A stretch of 34,418 nucleotides of DNA from a bacterium (GCA_026710435.1 JAPOQZ010000087.1:1-34418); one strand, 5' to 3'; numbered from the stretch's first letter, positions 23,892 through 32,745 are shown. A program made the numbers and translations. The notes: a model not told the origin generated them from the sequence alone.

Positions 23892-23932
23892 CGGACCCCG
23901 GGACGCCTGGGGCTCACGCGTCCCGGGGTCCG
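23892..23932. terminator. Strong 15-bp perfect hairpin (terminator-like, no T-tract)
   Basis: CGGACCCCGGGACGC (23892-23906) and GCGTCCCGGGGTCCG (23918-23932) are perfect inverted repeats with an 11-nt loop. No T-run follows on either strand. It lies between two divergent genes, where a terminator is not expected, so an operator or a repeat-associated structure is an alternative. Confidence 0.45.
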
Positions 23933-23999
23933 TGCCTGCTCGCTGATCCCTGGTAGCGTGTGGGGTGCGGTTCCCGCAGCCTGCAGCAGCGTCGATTGA

Positions 24000-24029
24000 T
24001 TGGGTATCAGGCTCGACGGCGGCCATAAT
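24000..24029 (+). promoter_or_regulatory. Candidate sigma70-type promoter for the ferredoxin gene
   Basis: TTGGGT (24000-24005) and CATAAT (24024-24029) are separated by 18 bases, 33 bases before the ferredoxin ATG. AAGGAG at 24046-24051 is the ribosome-binding site. Confidence 0.4.
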
Positions 24030-24061
24030 GGGGACGCATAAGCCGAAGGAGTCAGACAACG

Positions 24062-24379
24062 ATGGCCGGCTACAAGATGATGGTTTGGATCGACCAGGAC
24101 CTGTGCACCGGAGACGGGATATGCGAGGAGATCGCACCGGACGTATTCGAGGGCCGGGACGATGGCCTCTGGGTTGTCAAGGAAGAGGCCAGATACTTCG
24201 GCTCCACCCTCGTGTTCGATGACGCCGGAGGGGACGGCCATGGTCCCGAAGGGCCCCGGGGGGTAGCACGGGTTCCCGACAGCCTCATAGAGGACGTGAT
24301 CGAATCGGCCGAAGAGTGCCCCGGCGAGTGCATCATGATCGAGCCGTTCAACGAGGCCCTCGTAGCCGAGGGTCGCTGA
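24062..24379 (+). CDS. Small [3Fe-4S]-type ferredoxin
   Basis: A 105-residue ferredoxin-like electron carrier. The N-terminal motif is Cys15-TGDGI-Cys21 followed by EEIAPDVFE, and the C-terminal motif is EECPGEC with Cys86 and Cys90. Three ligands in a C-x5-C...C-P pattern, with Asp/Gly where a fourth would be, fit single-cluster 3Fe-4S ferredoxins that typically serve cytochrome P450s; Cys90 is extra. Most such ferredoxins are 60-80 residues, and here a Gly/Asp-rich insertion of about 25-30 residues separates the halves. Well-placed AAGGAG. No P450 or reductase gene is adjacent, so its partner is unknown. Confidence 0.85.
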   Translation: MAGYKMMVWIDQDLCTGDGICEEIAPDVFEGRDDGLWVVKEEARYFGSTLVFDDAGGDGHGPEGPRGVARVPDSLIEDVIESAEECPGECIMIEPFNEALVAEGR

Positions 24380-24453
24380 CCGCGCGACGTCGACCGCCGG
24401 ACTCCGGACTTCCCCGCATCGTCCAGTAGGTCCGAGGTCGACCTGATCGTTCC

Positions 24454-26730
24454 CTACTCCCTTGTGTCCTTACTGTCGAAGGATCGGCCGGGTTGACTCG
24501 AATGTGGTTCTGGGGACGCGTATCGGGAGACGATGTCGGGTATGGCGACGATGACGATGGGTATCCGAACACGCTTCAGCACGTGGGACATGGTGTATCC
24601 GAGGAAAGGTCGTCTGGTGAGCGGCCGATTGGTCGCGCCCATCACCAGAAGATCCCAACTGCCGGTGTTGGCCGTTTCCACCAGGTCCGAAGCCGGCTGG
24701 GTGACCGGTTTCAGGTCGGCGTCCACTCTTGCTCCCAGGCGCTTGCCGAACGCGACCGACTCCTCCACGAGTTCCAAGCCGGTCCCGTAATCCTGATTGC
24801 TGCTCGCGGCGTCGAAGTAGACGGGCTCTGTGATGGTCTCGGCTATGAGGTGCAGCGCAAGCACCGAGCCGTCGTTATGGGCCGCCAGAGAGTACGCAAT
24901 CTCCTCGGCGGCGCGCGAAGCCCGGTTCGACTCCACCGACAGCAACACCCTGCCCACGTTGTGGGAGGCCGCGTTCGCCACCCGGTCCTGATCACCGGGA
25001 TCCGGGTAGCGGAAGATGAGGGTCGGTAGCGTCAGTCTCGCCAGCACCCTATCGATCACCGAGGAGAAGACCTCGCTCCCGTCGGCGGGTTCCGTAGCCC
25101 CCAGCGCGACGAGGTCGTAGCCCAGCGCAGCTTCGTCGATGATTGCTTCCACCGGGGACGTCCGCTTCCGTCGAATGAGGCGGTGACGCTCTGATCCGAG
25201 CGTTTTGAGCACTTCTTCAGGTCCGGCATCTTCTTCGGTGAGAACGCCCTTGAGTGTCTTCCTCCAACTGGTCTGCTGGGCGACCACCGTCAGGACTGTT
25301 ACTTCAGCCTCTGGGAACAGGGTCCTTATTTGATTGGCGGCGTACACGCTGTTGGTGCCTCCCCGGGTGGGCAGGAGAATCCGGGATGACCCCAGAATCT
25401 GTGCCTGGGACCGGATCGCCTCCGACTCGAGCCGGGACCGTTCCTCCCCCCCTGCCTCCATTCCCCGAACCGCGATCTTCAGCAGGATGGGAGCGACGAG
25501 TGAGGTGACGATGGCGGCCAGCACGATGACGGTGTACCCGGTATCACTCAGAACTCCGAGGCTCAGGCCCACGAGGGCGACCACGATCCCCATAGCGCCG
25601 AGCGCCGAGAGGCCGGATCCCAGGGCCAATCCCTCCCGGAAGCTGAGTCCGGATCGGCGCGCGCCCACCAACGTACCGAAGACCTTGGTGGCCACGGCGA
25701 GCACGATTAGCACCACCGTCCAGATGATTGCGCTGGGGCTCGCCAGCAGGCCGATGTCGACCCGAAGTCCGCTGAAGGCGAAGAACACGGGGGCGAAGAA
25801 GGAGTCTGTAACTGTTTCCAGGACGTGCCGTACCGCCCCCACCTGGTAGCGCAGCGTGGCCAGGATGATCCCGACGATGAATGCTCCGAGGATGGCCTCG
25901 AGACCCAGAACGTGGGTCACAGCCCCACCGGCGATGGCTGCTACCAGACTCACCGTGAGAGCCGCCGTCACGTTCTGTCCCTTCCGCAGTGCCATGCGCA
26001 TTGCCTGGTTCAGCATCCACCTGCCGACCGTGGCCGCCAGCGCTACGAACAGAACCAGGCCTCCGAGCGAGCTCAGGAGGTCGGACGGTCTGAAACCCTC
26101 GCGTGCGATGCCCGCCAGGCCGGCGAGGATGAGCCACCCGACCGAGTCCATCGTCATGCTCACCGCGAGCGTCACCTGGCCGAAGTTGCGCCGCAGCATC
26201 CCCAGGTCAAGGAGGATCTTGGCGACCACGGGCAGGGCCGCCACCGAGAGGGCCAGCGCCATGAAGGCGGCGTACAGGCCCCTTCCGGTGTTTCCGATGA
26301 ACGATGAGGGGGTTAGGAGGGCGACCAGCCCGACCACGACCAGCGGCACGAGCAAGGCTCCGGCCGAGACGTTCACCGCGGCCCGACGCAGCCGCATGAT
26401 GATCCCCAGATCGGTCTCGTAGCCGATAACCACGAGCACCATGATCACCGCCAGCCATGCAAGCCCGTAGATCGCCGACCCGACCGTCGGATCCGAGAAT
26501 ATCCATTCGAAAGTTCCCGGGTAGAACTTGCCCAAGACGCTCGGGCCGATCACCACTCCCGCGATTATCTGGCCCACTACCGGCGGCTGGCGCAGCTTGT
26601 TGGCAAGACCCCCGAGCAGCCGGGCAGCACCCACCAGCAATCCCAACTGGATCAGAAAAACAAGCAACTGGTGCTCATCGAGAAGGGTGAACGCCCCCGA
26701 TTCGGTAGCGGCCACCACAGGTTCAACCAT
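24454..26730 (-). CDS. CPA2-type cation/proton antiporter with two C-terminal UspA domains
   Basis: A 758-residue protein. The first ~420 residues hold about twelve transmembrane helices with Na+/H+ exchanger features (GGLANKLRQPPVVGQIIAGVVIGPSVLG, TMDSVGWLILAG, LGAFIVGIILA). Two universal-stress-protein-like domains follow: about 460-600 (RILLPTRGGTNSVYAANQI ... DLVALGATEP) and about 610-745 (RVLLSVESNRASRAAEEIA ... DLLVMGATNRP). Such fusions are thought to let nucleotides or ligands bound to UspA gate ion exchange. The ion is not evident. The first helix starts after about 20 residues. It converges on the ferredoxin gene. Confidence 0.93.
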   Translation of the reverse strand: MVEPVVAATESGAFTLLDEHQLLVFLIQLGLLVGAARLLGGLANKLRQPPVVGQIIAGVVIGPSVLGKFYPGTFEWIFSDPTVGSAIYGLAWLAVIMVLVVIGYETDLGIIMRLRRAAVNVSAGALLVPLVVVGLVALLTPSSFIGNTGRGLYAAFMALALSVAALPVVAKILLDLGMLRRNFGQVTLAVSMTMDSVGWLILAGLAGIAREGFRPSDLLSSLGGLVLFVALAATVGRWMLNQAMRMALRKGQNVTAALTVSLVAAIAGGAVTHVLGLEAILGAFIVGIILATLRYQVGAVRHVLETVTDSFFAPVFFAFSGLRVDIGLLASPSAIIWTVVLIVLAVATKVFGTLVGARRSGLSFREGLALGSGLSALGAMGIVVALVGLSLGVLSDTGYTVIVLAAIVTSLVAPILLKIAVRGMEAGGEERSRLESEAIRSQAQILGSSRILLPTRGGTNSVYAANQIRTLFPEAEVTVLTVVAQQTSWRKTLKGVLTEEDAGPEEVLKTLGSERHRLIRRKRTSPVEAIIDEAALGYDLVALGATEPADGSEVFSSVIDRVLARLTLPTLIFRYPDPGDQDRVANAASHNVGRVLLSVESNRASRAAEEIAYSLAAHNDGSVLALHLIAETITEPVYFDAASSNQDYGTGLELVEESVAFGKRLGARVDADLKPVTQPASDLVETANTGSWDLLVMGATNRPLTRRPFLGYTMSHVLKRVRIPIVIVAIPDIVSRYASPEPHSSQPGRSFDSKDTRE

Positions 26731-27462
26731 GAACGTGACGATACAGTACCGAGTCTGGGCCGCCCCGCATTTGGGGGAGAGTGGAGGAGCCCACGAGCGT
26801 CCGACTCTCCAGGGGACTCGGAGTGGCCGGGATCGGTGTCTGGCACGATTGAGCCAAGTCCAAGTGGTCTGTTACCACCATCTTCCATGACAGCCCCAAA
26901 AGCGTGCTACAGGCGAAGCTCGATGCCGGCTCATACACCGCTGCTCATCTCGCCTCGACTTGACGAACTGACGTGACCGCCCAGACCGAATACATCAGAA
27001 AGGGTGGAAGCCGGCAGGTACGAACGATGGCGGGGCTGCGAATGCTTACTGGGGACGGCGCGCCTCCGGTACCCGGCACCATGCCGGACGATAGACGTGG
27101 TCGTCAACCGTTGTTCAGTCCGGCATCAAACCGACAAGACTGTTCATCCTGGAACTGTTGTTCCCCGGGGTGAAGCGGACCGGGAGTGGTCGCCGTGCCG
27201 CCGGTGTGAATTCACTGCTATCGGGCATGGGACAGGCTACCCATAGAGTCCGCGAACTGGAGGTGAGCAGCCTCGGCACAAGCCTCCGGTGGCCGTGCCA
27301 CTGGTTCTGCTCCAACCACTGTCTGGAATCAAGAGAAACGCCCTTACAAAGGCATGAAAGACCCGTACACCTCTATAGTGAACGGCAGGCGGCTCCACCG
27401 GGTGTATGGCGCGACGTGGTACCTGACATCCACCGGCGCCGATCCACAACCTGGAGGAAAGT
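26731..27462. other. Long intergenic region (732 bp) before the ABC cluster
   Basis: It separates the divergent antiporter gene and the sugar-uptake operon. I find no supported gene, tRNA or A/B/C repeat. The sequence CTATAGTG at about 27371-27378 could be a -10 element for the ABC genes but has no convincing -35. This may be where the uptake cluster was inserted, but no att site is visible. Confidence 0.45.
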
Positions 27463-28848
27463 ATGAGAAGTATTGCAGGTCAGCACAAAGGCTGGGTTGT
27501 ACTTGTGGCCCTACTTGTCCTGGCTGCCGCATGTGGGGGCGAGGACGCTCCCGCAACGACCGCAGCCACGACCGCGGCGCCCACCTCTGCAGCGACGACC
27601 GCGGCGCCCACGACCGCTGCTGCAGGACCTACCGGCGAGATCACGGTGGCTGTCCACCCAGACTGGGACTTCATACATGATGGCGCAGACCAGTACATGG
27701 CAGCGAACCCGGGGACCACGATCATTCTGGAGTCCATAGTCGGTGGAAACGACTACTTCCCTACCCTGCCGCGGATCCTCGCGACCGACGAGGCACCGGA
27801 CGTGACCGTGCTCCAAGTGGGATTCGCCGGTACTTGGGAAGATCTGGTCAATACCGGGACGCTGCTAGACCTCAGCGACGTCTACGTCGAGGATGGGCTT
27901 CGGGATGCCTTTCTCGGTCCCGTGGTTGCAACCTACACCGACGCAGATGGCGGGCATTCTGCAATAAACGTCGGTCTCAACTGGATCCCGGTTGTCTACT
28001 ACAACAAGGACATGTTCGCCGAGTTGGGGATCGACGCCCCCGACGGCGGTCGAGTCGCTTCGATGGACGACTGGTATGCGATCACCGATGCCCTGAAGGA
28101 TGCGGGTAAGACACCCCTAGCGCTAGCCGTCAGCGGCTTCAGAGCCACGATGTGGTTCACAGGCCAGTACATGGCGAGCAACTGTGGTACCGACTGGGCG
28201 CTGGCACTAGAGCAAGGATGGCTACCCGGAGCAACTCCGACATCTAGGTTTACGGATGCCTGTGCCGTAGAAGCCTTTGAGCTCATCAATACCGAATGGA
28301 ATGAGCGGGGTGTCTATGGCGAGTCACCGTCGACCGTGAGTCGCGATATCGGACAGACTCTGTTCTTCACAGAAGAAGCAGGGATGTTCATGAGTGGCAG
28401 CTGGGAGGTAGCAGCGATCAACGCCGCGGACTTGCCCTTCGAAGGAAGTTGGTTGCTGATGCCTTCCATGGCAGCAGCGCCGACCGAGTTCCAGTTGGCA
28501 ACGATTGACGGATTGGGAGTAGCAGCCAATAGCGACAATCCCGAGTTGGCAGCAGACTTCATTTCCTACATTGCCGGCGCAGACTTTCAGACCTATATGG
28601 CCCAGTACTCCCGGTTCTCAGGGCGGAAGGACGTGGTTCCTGACCCGGCGACCGTTCCTCCACTAGCTCTGACCCAACTCGCGGCCCTTGATGAGTTCGC
28701 GGGCCAGCCTGCCCCGAACACGTTGCTCCACATCCGGCTTCGCGATCGAATTGCGGAAGGATGGGTGGAGATGCTCGTGGGAACGATAACCGCCGCCGAC
28801 CTCGCCGCTGAACTGGAGCGAATCGCAGATGAGCTCCGAGCCGGTTAG
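27463..28848 (+). CDS. ABC transporter extracellular carbohydrate-binding lipoprotein
   Basis: A 461-residue family 1 solute-binding protein. The N-terminus has a signal peptide and lipobox LAAAC (Cys24), then a 30-residue Ala/Thr/Pro linker made of repeats of TTAAPT type, as in other actinobacterial lipoproteins. The mature domain has the pattern of sugar-binding proteins (GGNDYFPTLPRILATDEAPDV, NWIPVVYYNKDMFAELGID, FMSGSWEVAAI). GGAGGAAAGT precedes the ATG. Two permeases and an oxidoreductase follow on the same strand. The substrate is probably a sugar or polyol; the exact one is unknown. Codon use is more AT-rich at third positions than the genes to the left. Confidence 0.93.
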   Translation: MRSIAGQHKGWVVLVALLVLAAACGGEDAPATTAATTAAPTSAATTAAPTTAAAGPTGEITVAVHPDWDFIHDGADQYMAANPGTTIILESIVGGNDYFPTLPRILATDEAPDVTVLQVGFAGTWEDLVNTGTLLDLSDVYVEDGLRDAFLGPVVATYTDADGGHSAINVGLNWIPVVYYNKDMFAELGIDAPDGGRVASMDDWYAITDALKDAGKTPLALAVSGFRATMWFTGQYMASNCGTDWALALEQGWLPGATPTSRFTDACAVEAFELINTEWNERGVYGESPSTVSRDIGQTLFFTEEAGMFMSGSWEVAAINAADLPFEGSWLLMPSMAAAPTEFQLATIDGLGVAANSDNPELAADFISYIAGADFQTYMAQYSRFSGRKDVVPDPATVPPLALTQLAALDEFAGQPAPNTLLHIRLRDRIAEGWVEMLVGTITAADLAAELERIADELRAG

Positions 28849-28889
28849 GAGACGGCCAACAACGAGCATACCGTGACTCAGATGTAACC

Positions 28890-29813
28890 ATGAACTCGGC
28901 ATCTCACCAGACAAACCGGAGACCTCCACTGGGTGGAGGTCTCCGGTCGTCTTGGGTCTGGATCCTGTTTGCGGTACCCGCGGTGTTCCTATCGGCGTTC
29001 CTTCTCCTATATCCATTCCTAGATTCGGCGCGGATCTCGTTGCTTGATTGGACAGGCACCGGTCAGGGGACCTTCGTCGGACTCGAAAACTACTACGACC
29101 TAGTTCGTGACCCGATTGCGCGGCTGGCCCTCCGGAACACGCTCGTCTATTCGATTGGAATGACGATGGGAACTGTCGGGATAGGGGGCGCTATAGCACT
29201 GGCCATCGATCGAAGGATCCCCGGTGCCTCTACATTCAAGTTCCTAGTCTTCCTACCTGTATTACTCCCGATCGTATTTACCAGTCTCGTGTGGGCGTTC
29301 TTCCTCGACGGCAATTTCGGAGGGATCAACGATATTCTCGGATGGATCCATCCATCTCTTTCTCGCCCCTGGCTCGGCGATCCTGCCACAGTAAATCTCG
29401 TGATCATCTTGGTCAGCGTTCTGCAGTTCGCCGGTTTTCCAATGGTGATCCTGGTTGCCGCACTACGGGACATACCTCGCGACATCCATGAGGCGGCTAC
29501 CATAGATGGAGTATCACCACTCCAGCGGGTACGACACATCAGTATCCCATCTATCCGAGATGTCATTGCGACTATCACTCTCATCCAGTTCATGTTTGGT
29601 TTTCGAGTATTCGACCAGGTATTTGTCATGACTAGAGGTGGACCAGGCCGGTTCTCAGAAGTCGCAGCGACCTTTGTATGGCGAGAGGCCTTCGTTAACA
29701 GAAGGTTCGGCTACGCAACAGCCCAGGCGATTGTCACGAGTCTGGTCATTGCCGTTCTGTCGATGGCGTATCTAACGATCATCAGACCAAGACGCCTTGA
29801 GCGATCCGGATAG
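28890..29813 (+). CDS. ABC transporter permease (MalF/UgpA type)
   Basis: A 307-residue inner-membrane permease with six predicted helices; the first begins around residue 24 (WVWILFAVPAVFLSAFLLLYPF). The EAA loop contacting the ATPase is EAATIDGVSPLQRVRHISIPSI. It pairs with the next gene to form the channel heterodimer. The ATG at 28890 follows the binding-protein stop by 41 bases. A 14-bp perfect hairpin lies within its first 20 codons (28915-28947), which could limit read-through or initiation. Start assignment is tentative because of this hairpin. Confidence 0.91.
   Translation: MNSASHQTNRRPPLGGGLRSSWVWILFAVPAVFLSAFLLLYPFLDSARISLLDWTGTGQGTFVGLENYYDLVRDPIARLALRNTLVYSIGMTMGTVGIGGAIALAIDRRIPGASTFKFLVFLPVLLPIVFTSLVWAFFLDGNFGGINDILGWIHPSLSRPWLGDPATVNLVIILVSVLQFAGFPMVILVAALRDIPRDIHEAATIDGVSPLQRVRHISIPSIRDVIATITLIQFMFGFRVFDQVFVMTRGGPGRFSEVAATFVWREAFVNRRFGYATAQAIVTSLVIAVLSMAYLTIIRPRRLERSG
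28915..28947 (+). promoter_or_regulatory. 14-bp perfect hairpin at the 5' end of the permease gene
   Basis: ACCGGAGACCTCCA (28915-28928), loop CTGGG, TGGAGGTCTCCGGT (28934-28947). No T-tract follows. Located between the highly expressed binding protein and its permeases, such structures commonly stabilise the upstream mRNA and lower downstream expression. Confidence 0.6.
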
Positions 29814-29825
29814 GTGCCGAACACA

Positions 29826-30677
29826 ATGTCGAAACGAACGAAGTTATCAGTAGGGGCTCTCAAGGTTGTTGGCTTTGCGTGTTTACTGCTATGGACCTTG
29901 GCGACCATCATACCGGTCATAGGAAGCGTGCTCTCCTCCGTCAAAGAACAGACGGAGATCATCTCACAACCGCTGGAGCTCCCGGCGGGACTCCGTCTTG
30001 ATAACTATGACAGGGCCTGGGAGGGCACCAACCTGGGAGAGCCCTTGATCCTGTTCGCACGGAACAGCGTGATCGCGACCAGCGTCGGAGTCGTCCTCGG
30101 AGTGGGAGCGGGCGTGTTTGCCGGGTATGCGATAGTCAGAAGCCGGACAAGGTTCGGAGGGCTACTGAACCGCTACTTCGTGCTCCTGATCACCTTGCCG
30201 TTCATCGTGACATGGATACCACTCTTCGTGCTCTCGGACCGCCTCGGTGTGCTGAGCAACCCGCTAGCGCTCGGTGTGATGTATGCAGCGAGACTAATAC
30301 CCTTCGCAGCCGTCATGATGCGCGCTTACTTCTCCTCGTTTCCTCTGGACCTAATCGAGGCAGCACAGATTGACGGCTCGAGTGAGTTGACGGCCTTCCT
30401 ACGTATTGTGTGGCCTCTCTCGTGGGGAGGTGTGATTGCTGTTGGTCTGGTTCAGGTGATCTTCATTTGGAATGAACTCGGACTTGGGCAAGTCCTATTG
30501 CTAAGCCCGGACAGTCGAACACTCCCCGTTGGTCTGACACAATTCCGAGGCCAGTATGGTTCCGACTATGGCGCCCTCTTCGCTTCCCTCGTCCTGACGA
30601 TAGTCCCTATACTCGTCCTGTATACCTTTACTGAGAGGAAGCTCACAGAGGGTCTCCGAATAGGAGCGATGAAATGA
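29826..30677 (+). CDS. ABC transporter permease (MalG/UgpE type)
   Basis: A 283-residue permease with six helices and the EAA loop EAAQIDGSSELTAFLRIVWPLS. The SLALG-type end reads YTFTERKLTEGLRIGAMK, typical of carbohydrate uptake CUT1 permeases (ending GLTAGAVKG). The start could be the GTG immediately after the previous stop (29814) or the ATG at 29826; the ATG is preferred for the MSKRTKL N-terminus. No ATP-binding subunit gene follows, so a shared MsmK/MalK-like ATPase encoded elsewhere is expected. Confidence 0.9.
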   Translation: MSKRTKLSVGALKVVGFACLLLWTLATIIPVIGSVLSSVKEQTEIISQPLELPAGLRLDNYDRAWEGTNLGEPLILFARNSVIATSVGVVLGVGAGVFAGYAIVRSRTRFGGLLNRYFVLLITLPFIVTWIPLFVLSDRLGVLSNPLALGVMYAARLIPFAAVMMRAYFSSFPLDLIEAAQIDGSSELTAFLRIVWPLSWGGVIAVGLVQVIFIWNELGLGQVLLLSPDSRTLPVGLTQFRGQYGSDYGALFASLVLTIVPILVLYTFTERKLTEGLRIGAMK

Positions 30678-30836
30678 CGCGGAAGATAGTCAAGACAGCG
30701 GACAACCGCGTAGTCAAGCGAGTATCATGTCTGATACAACCAGAGCATGTAGAGAATGTGCTCCCTCATACGTGGTGGGTGTCGAGTACAAGTTGTACGC
30801 GGGGGTGAGGCCGACCTTCTGAAGGAGGAACCCATC

Positions 30837-31880
30837 GTGGGAACACGACCGATACAGGTTGGTCTTCTCGGTGCCGGAGAGGTCGCAGGGCAGTACTTAC
30901 CGAACCTGCTAGCTAGTGATCAGATCGAACTGGTCGGTGTTGGTGACTTAGATCATGTAGGGGCCGAACGGCTGGCTCAAGTCCATCACATCCCGAAGGT
31001 GTTTCCAGGTGAGGAGATTCTCAATGACAAGGGGATAGACCTGATCGTGAATCTCACGCCTATCCCGGCGCATTTCGATACAAGTTTGCGTATTCTAGAA
31101 GCTGGCAAGCACCTCTACAGCGAGAAGCCTCTCGCCCTGAGCGCAGAGAAGGGTTCTGTATTACTGGCAACCGCGGAGCGCATGGGTCTGAGCATCGGTT
31201 GTGCACCGGACACAGTTCTGGGTGTCGGGTTCCAAACCGCCCGCCGTGCGTTGGAAAGGGGTGTGATCGGTAATCCCCTCTCCGCGTCTGCCTCCATGTT
31301 GCGGCCGTTACCCGTACTAAATCGACACCGTACCGGAGCGATACCCCTATTCAATATGGCACCGTATTACCTTTCTGCTCTGATCAACCTGTTTGGACCC
31401 GTCACGTCGGTGGCGTGGATGTCGCGGCTGTGTCGCGTCCCGACGCCCTCAGATCAGCGTCCGATCTTTGCGTCCGGCAGCCTGAGGTTCAAGGACGATG
31501 TTCTGTGTGATCTAACGCTACGCTGGGGTGGCACACCTTCAGGGGAGGTTCCGGTTCTGAAGGTGTTCGGTACCCAAGGGGTGTTGTGCTTTCCGAATCC
31601 CGATACCTTTTCGGCTGGTGTTCGCTGGCGTCGGCATGGTGAGGGCTCGTGGAGATGGATGTCCGAGGAGCACAGTCCCGATGGCCGAGGTGTCAATCGA
31701 CGCGGAGTCGGAGTTGCGGACATGGCGCAGGCCATACGCCAAGGGAGAACTCCACGTGCAGCGGCCGATGTGGCCCTGCATGTAGTCGAAATAGTCGAGA
31801 AACTGAGTCTGCCCGGCCCTGGCAACGATGCCTCGGGCGGTTGGCTACAGACCGGTTGCGACAAGCCAGCCCTGTTGTGA
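30837..31880 (+). CDS. Gfo/Idh/MocA family NAD(P)-dependent oxidoreductase
   Basis: A 347-residue dehydrogenase related to glucose-fructose, inositol and similar sugar oxidoreductases. The Rossmann motif is VGLLGAGEVAGQYLPNL, and the signature catalytic EKP appears in GKHLYSEKPLALSAEKG. The C-terminal alpha/beta domain spans about 130-330. Start is GTG at 30837, chosen because AAGGAGGAAC lies just upstream; longer in-frame starts lack homology. Its place directly after the transporter suggests it acts on the imported sugar or polyol. The usual catalytic DxxxH is not obvious: the corresponding region reads NMAPYYLSALINLFG, so activity is less certain. Confidence 0.88.
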   Translation: MGTRPIQVGLLGAGEVAGQYLPNLLASDQIELVGVGDLDHVGAERLAQVHHIPKVFPGEEILNDKGIDLIVNLTPIPAHFDTSLRILEAGKHLYSEKPLALSAEKGSVLLATAERMGLSIGCAPDTVLGVGFQTARRALERGVIGNPLSASASMLRPLPVLNRHRTGAIPLFNMAPYYLSALINLFGPVTSVAWMSRLCRVPTPSDQRPIFASGSLRFKDDVLCDLTLRWGGTPSGEVPVLKVFGTQGVLCFPNPDTFSAGVRWRRHGEGSWRWMSEEHSPDGRGVNRRGVGVADMAQAIRQGRTPRAAADVALHVVEIVEKLSLPGPGNDASGGWLQTGCDKPALL

Positions 31881-31946
31881 TTCTGCATCCGGGTGATAGC
31901 TGGTTGGTGATCCGAGAGGTGACTTCCTCGATGTGTGGCAGGTTGG

Positions 31947-32120
31947 ATGGATCGAGTCGAGTTCGTAGAGACCTGGCGTACCAACATGTTGGAGACGGAT
32001 ATGGCGCTGGCTAGAGTCAACGTCGGGGTCGCCGAGGCGGCAAGCTCCGTAGGTCACGGGGATCACCACGCTTCCCCGTTGGCGGAGTGTCTTCGGCGTC
32101 ACCGCGAGGAGGTGGATTGA
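31947..32120 (+). CDS. Small hypothetical protein (57 aa)
   Basis: Starts MDRVEFVETWRTNMLETDMA, preceded by GGCAGGTTGG. The sequence is amphipathic and helical in look (ALARVNVGVAEAASS), with a His-rich stretch near the end. The stop overlaps a TTG start of the next small ORF (TTGA), as in coupled genes. No family recognised; moderate support only. Confidence 0.4.
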   Translation: MDRVEFVETWRTNMLETDMALARVNVGVAEAASSVGHGDHHASPLAECLRRHREEVD

Positions 32121-32263
32121 ACGCCGAGCGCAGGCTCCCATCCAACGACACCAACCTGATCGACGCTGCGAAGGTGACCGCCGGTCTGGGCACCGCCGCT
32201 CGACCGGGAGCGTCCGGCGCCACGCAGGCCGACCTCCGTTCGTTCGACAGGTGCGCCGGATGA
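32117..32263 (+). CDS. Very small hypothetical ORF (48 aa) linking to the VOC gene
   Basis: Opens at TTG (LNAERRLPSNDTNLIDAAKV) after GAGGAGGTGG and closes with a TGA that overlaps the ATG of the VOC gene (ATGA). The overlaps on both sides are the only argument that it is translated; it has no recognisable domain and could instead be the decayed end of a longer gene. Confidence 0.33.
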   Translation: MNAERRLPSNDTNLIDAAKVTAGLGTAARPGASGATQADLRSFDRCAG

Positions 32264-32745
32264 CGGCATGGATCGGAACCATGCACGGTGTATGGCATTT
32301 CAGCTTTACCGTCTCCGACATGGATCGGTCCCTCGAGTTCTACGTTGGATTGCTGTCGTTCGAACTGGTGCATCGCCAGGTCCAGGACAACCCGTACACA
32401 AGACGTTTGGTCGGCTATCCGGACGCTCGGATCGTTGTTGCCCAGTTAGCCGTGCCCGGCCAGCCGCGTCACCTCTCCACGCACGACCTCGAACTGGTGC
32501 AGTACGTGACACCGCGGGGACAGCGAGGCGACGTCAATATTGCCAATCCGGGCGCCGGCCACCTTGCGATGACGGTCAACGACATTCACGGATGGTACGA
32601 GCGGCTAAGCGCTGCGGGCGTGTCGTTCTTCTCAGAGCCGAACCGGATAACGGCCGGTGTCAACGAAGGCGGTTACGCGGTCTACTTCCACGATCCAGAT
32701 CAGATCGTCCTGGAACTATTGCAGCCGCCACCGGGACGGCTCTAG
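32260..32745 (+). CDS. VOC (glyoxalase/bleomycin resistance) superfamily protein
   Basis: A 161-residue protein with two betaalphabetabetabeta modules of the vicinal oxygen chelate fold: VWHFSFTVSDMDRSLEFYVGLLSFEL (first) and GAGHLAMTVNDIHGWYERLSAAGV (second), ending YAVYFHDPDQIVLELLQP. Candidate metal ligands are His14 in HFSF (counting from this start; HGVWHF), His in GHLAM and Glu in VLELL. Members include glyoxalase I, epimerases and dioxygenases; the substrate here is unknown. The ATG overlaps the upstream small ORF. Its TAG stop is provided by the CTAG end of repeat A copy 4. Confidence 0.86.
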   Translation: MTAWIGTMHGVWHFSFTVSDMDRSLEFYVGLLSFELVHRQVQDNPYTRRLVGYPDARIVVAQLAVPGQPRHLSTHDLELVQYVTPRGQRGDVNIANPGAGHLAMTVNDIHGWYERLSAAGVSFFSEPNRITAGVNEGGYAVYFHDPDQIVLELLQPPPGRL

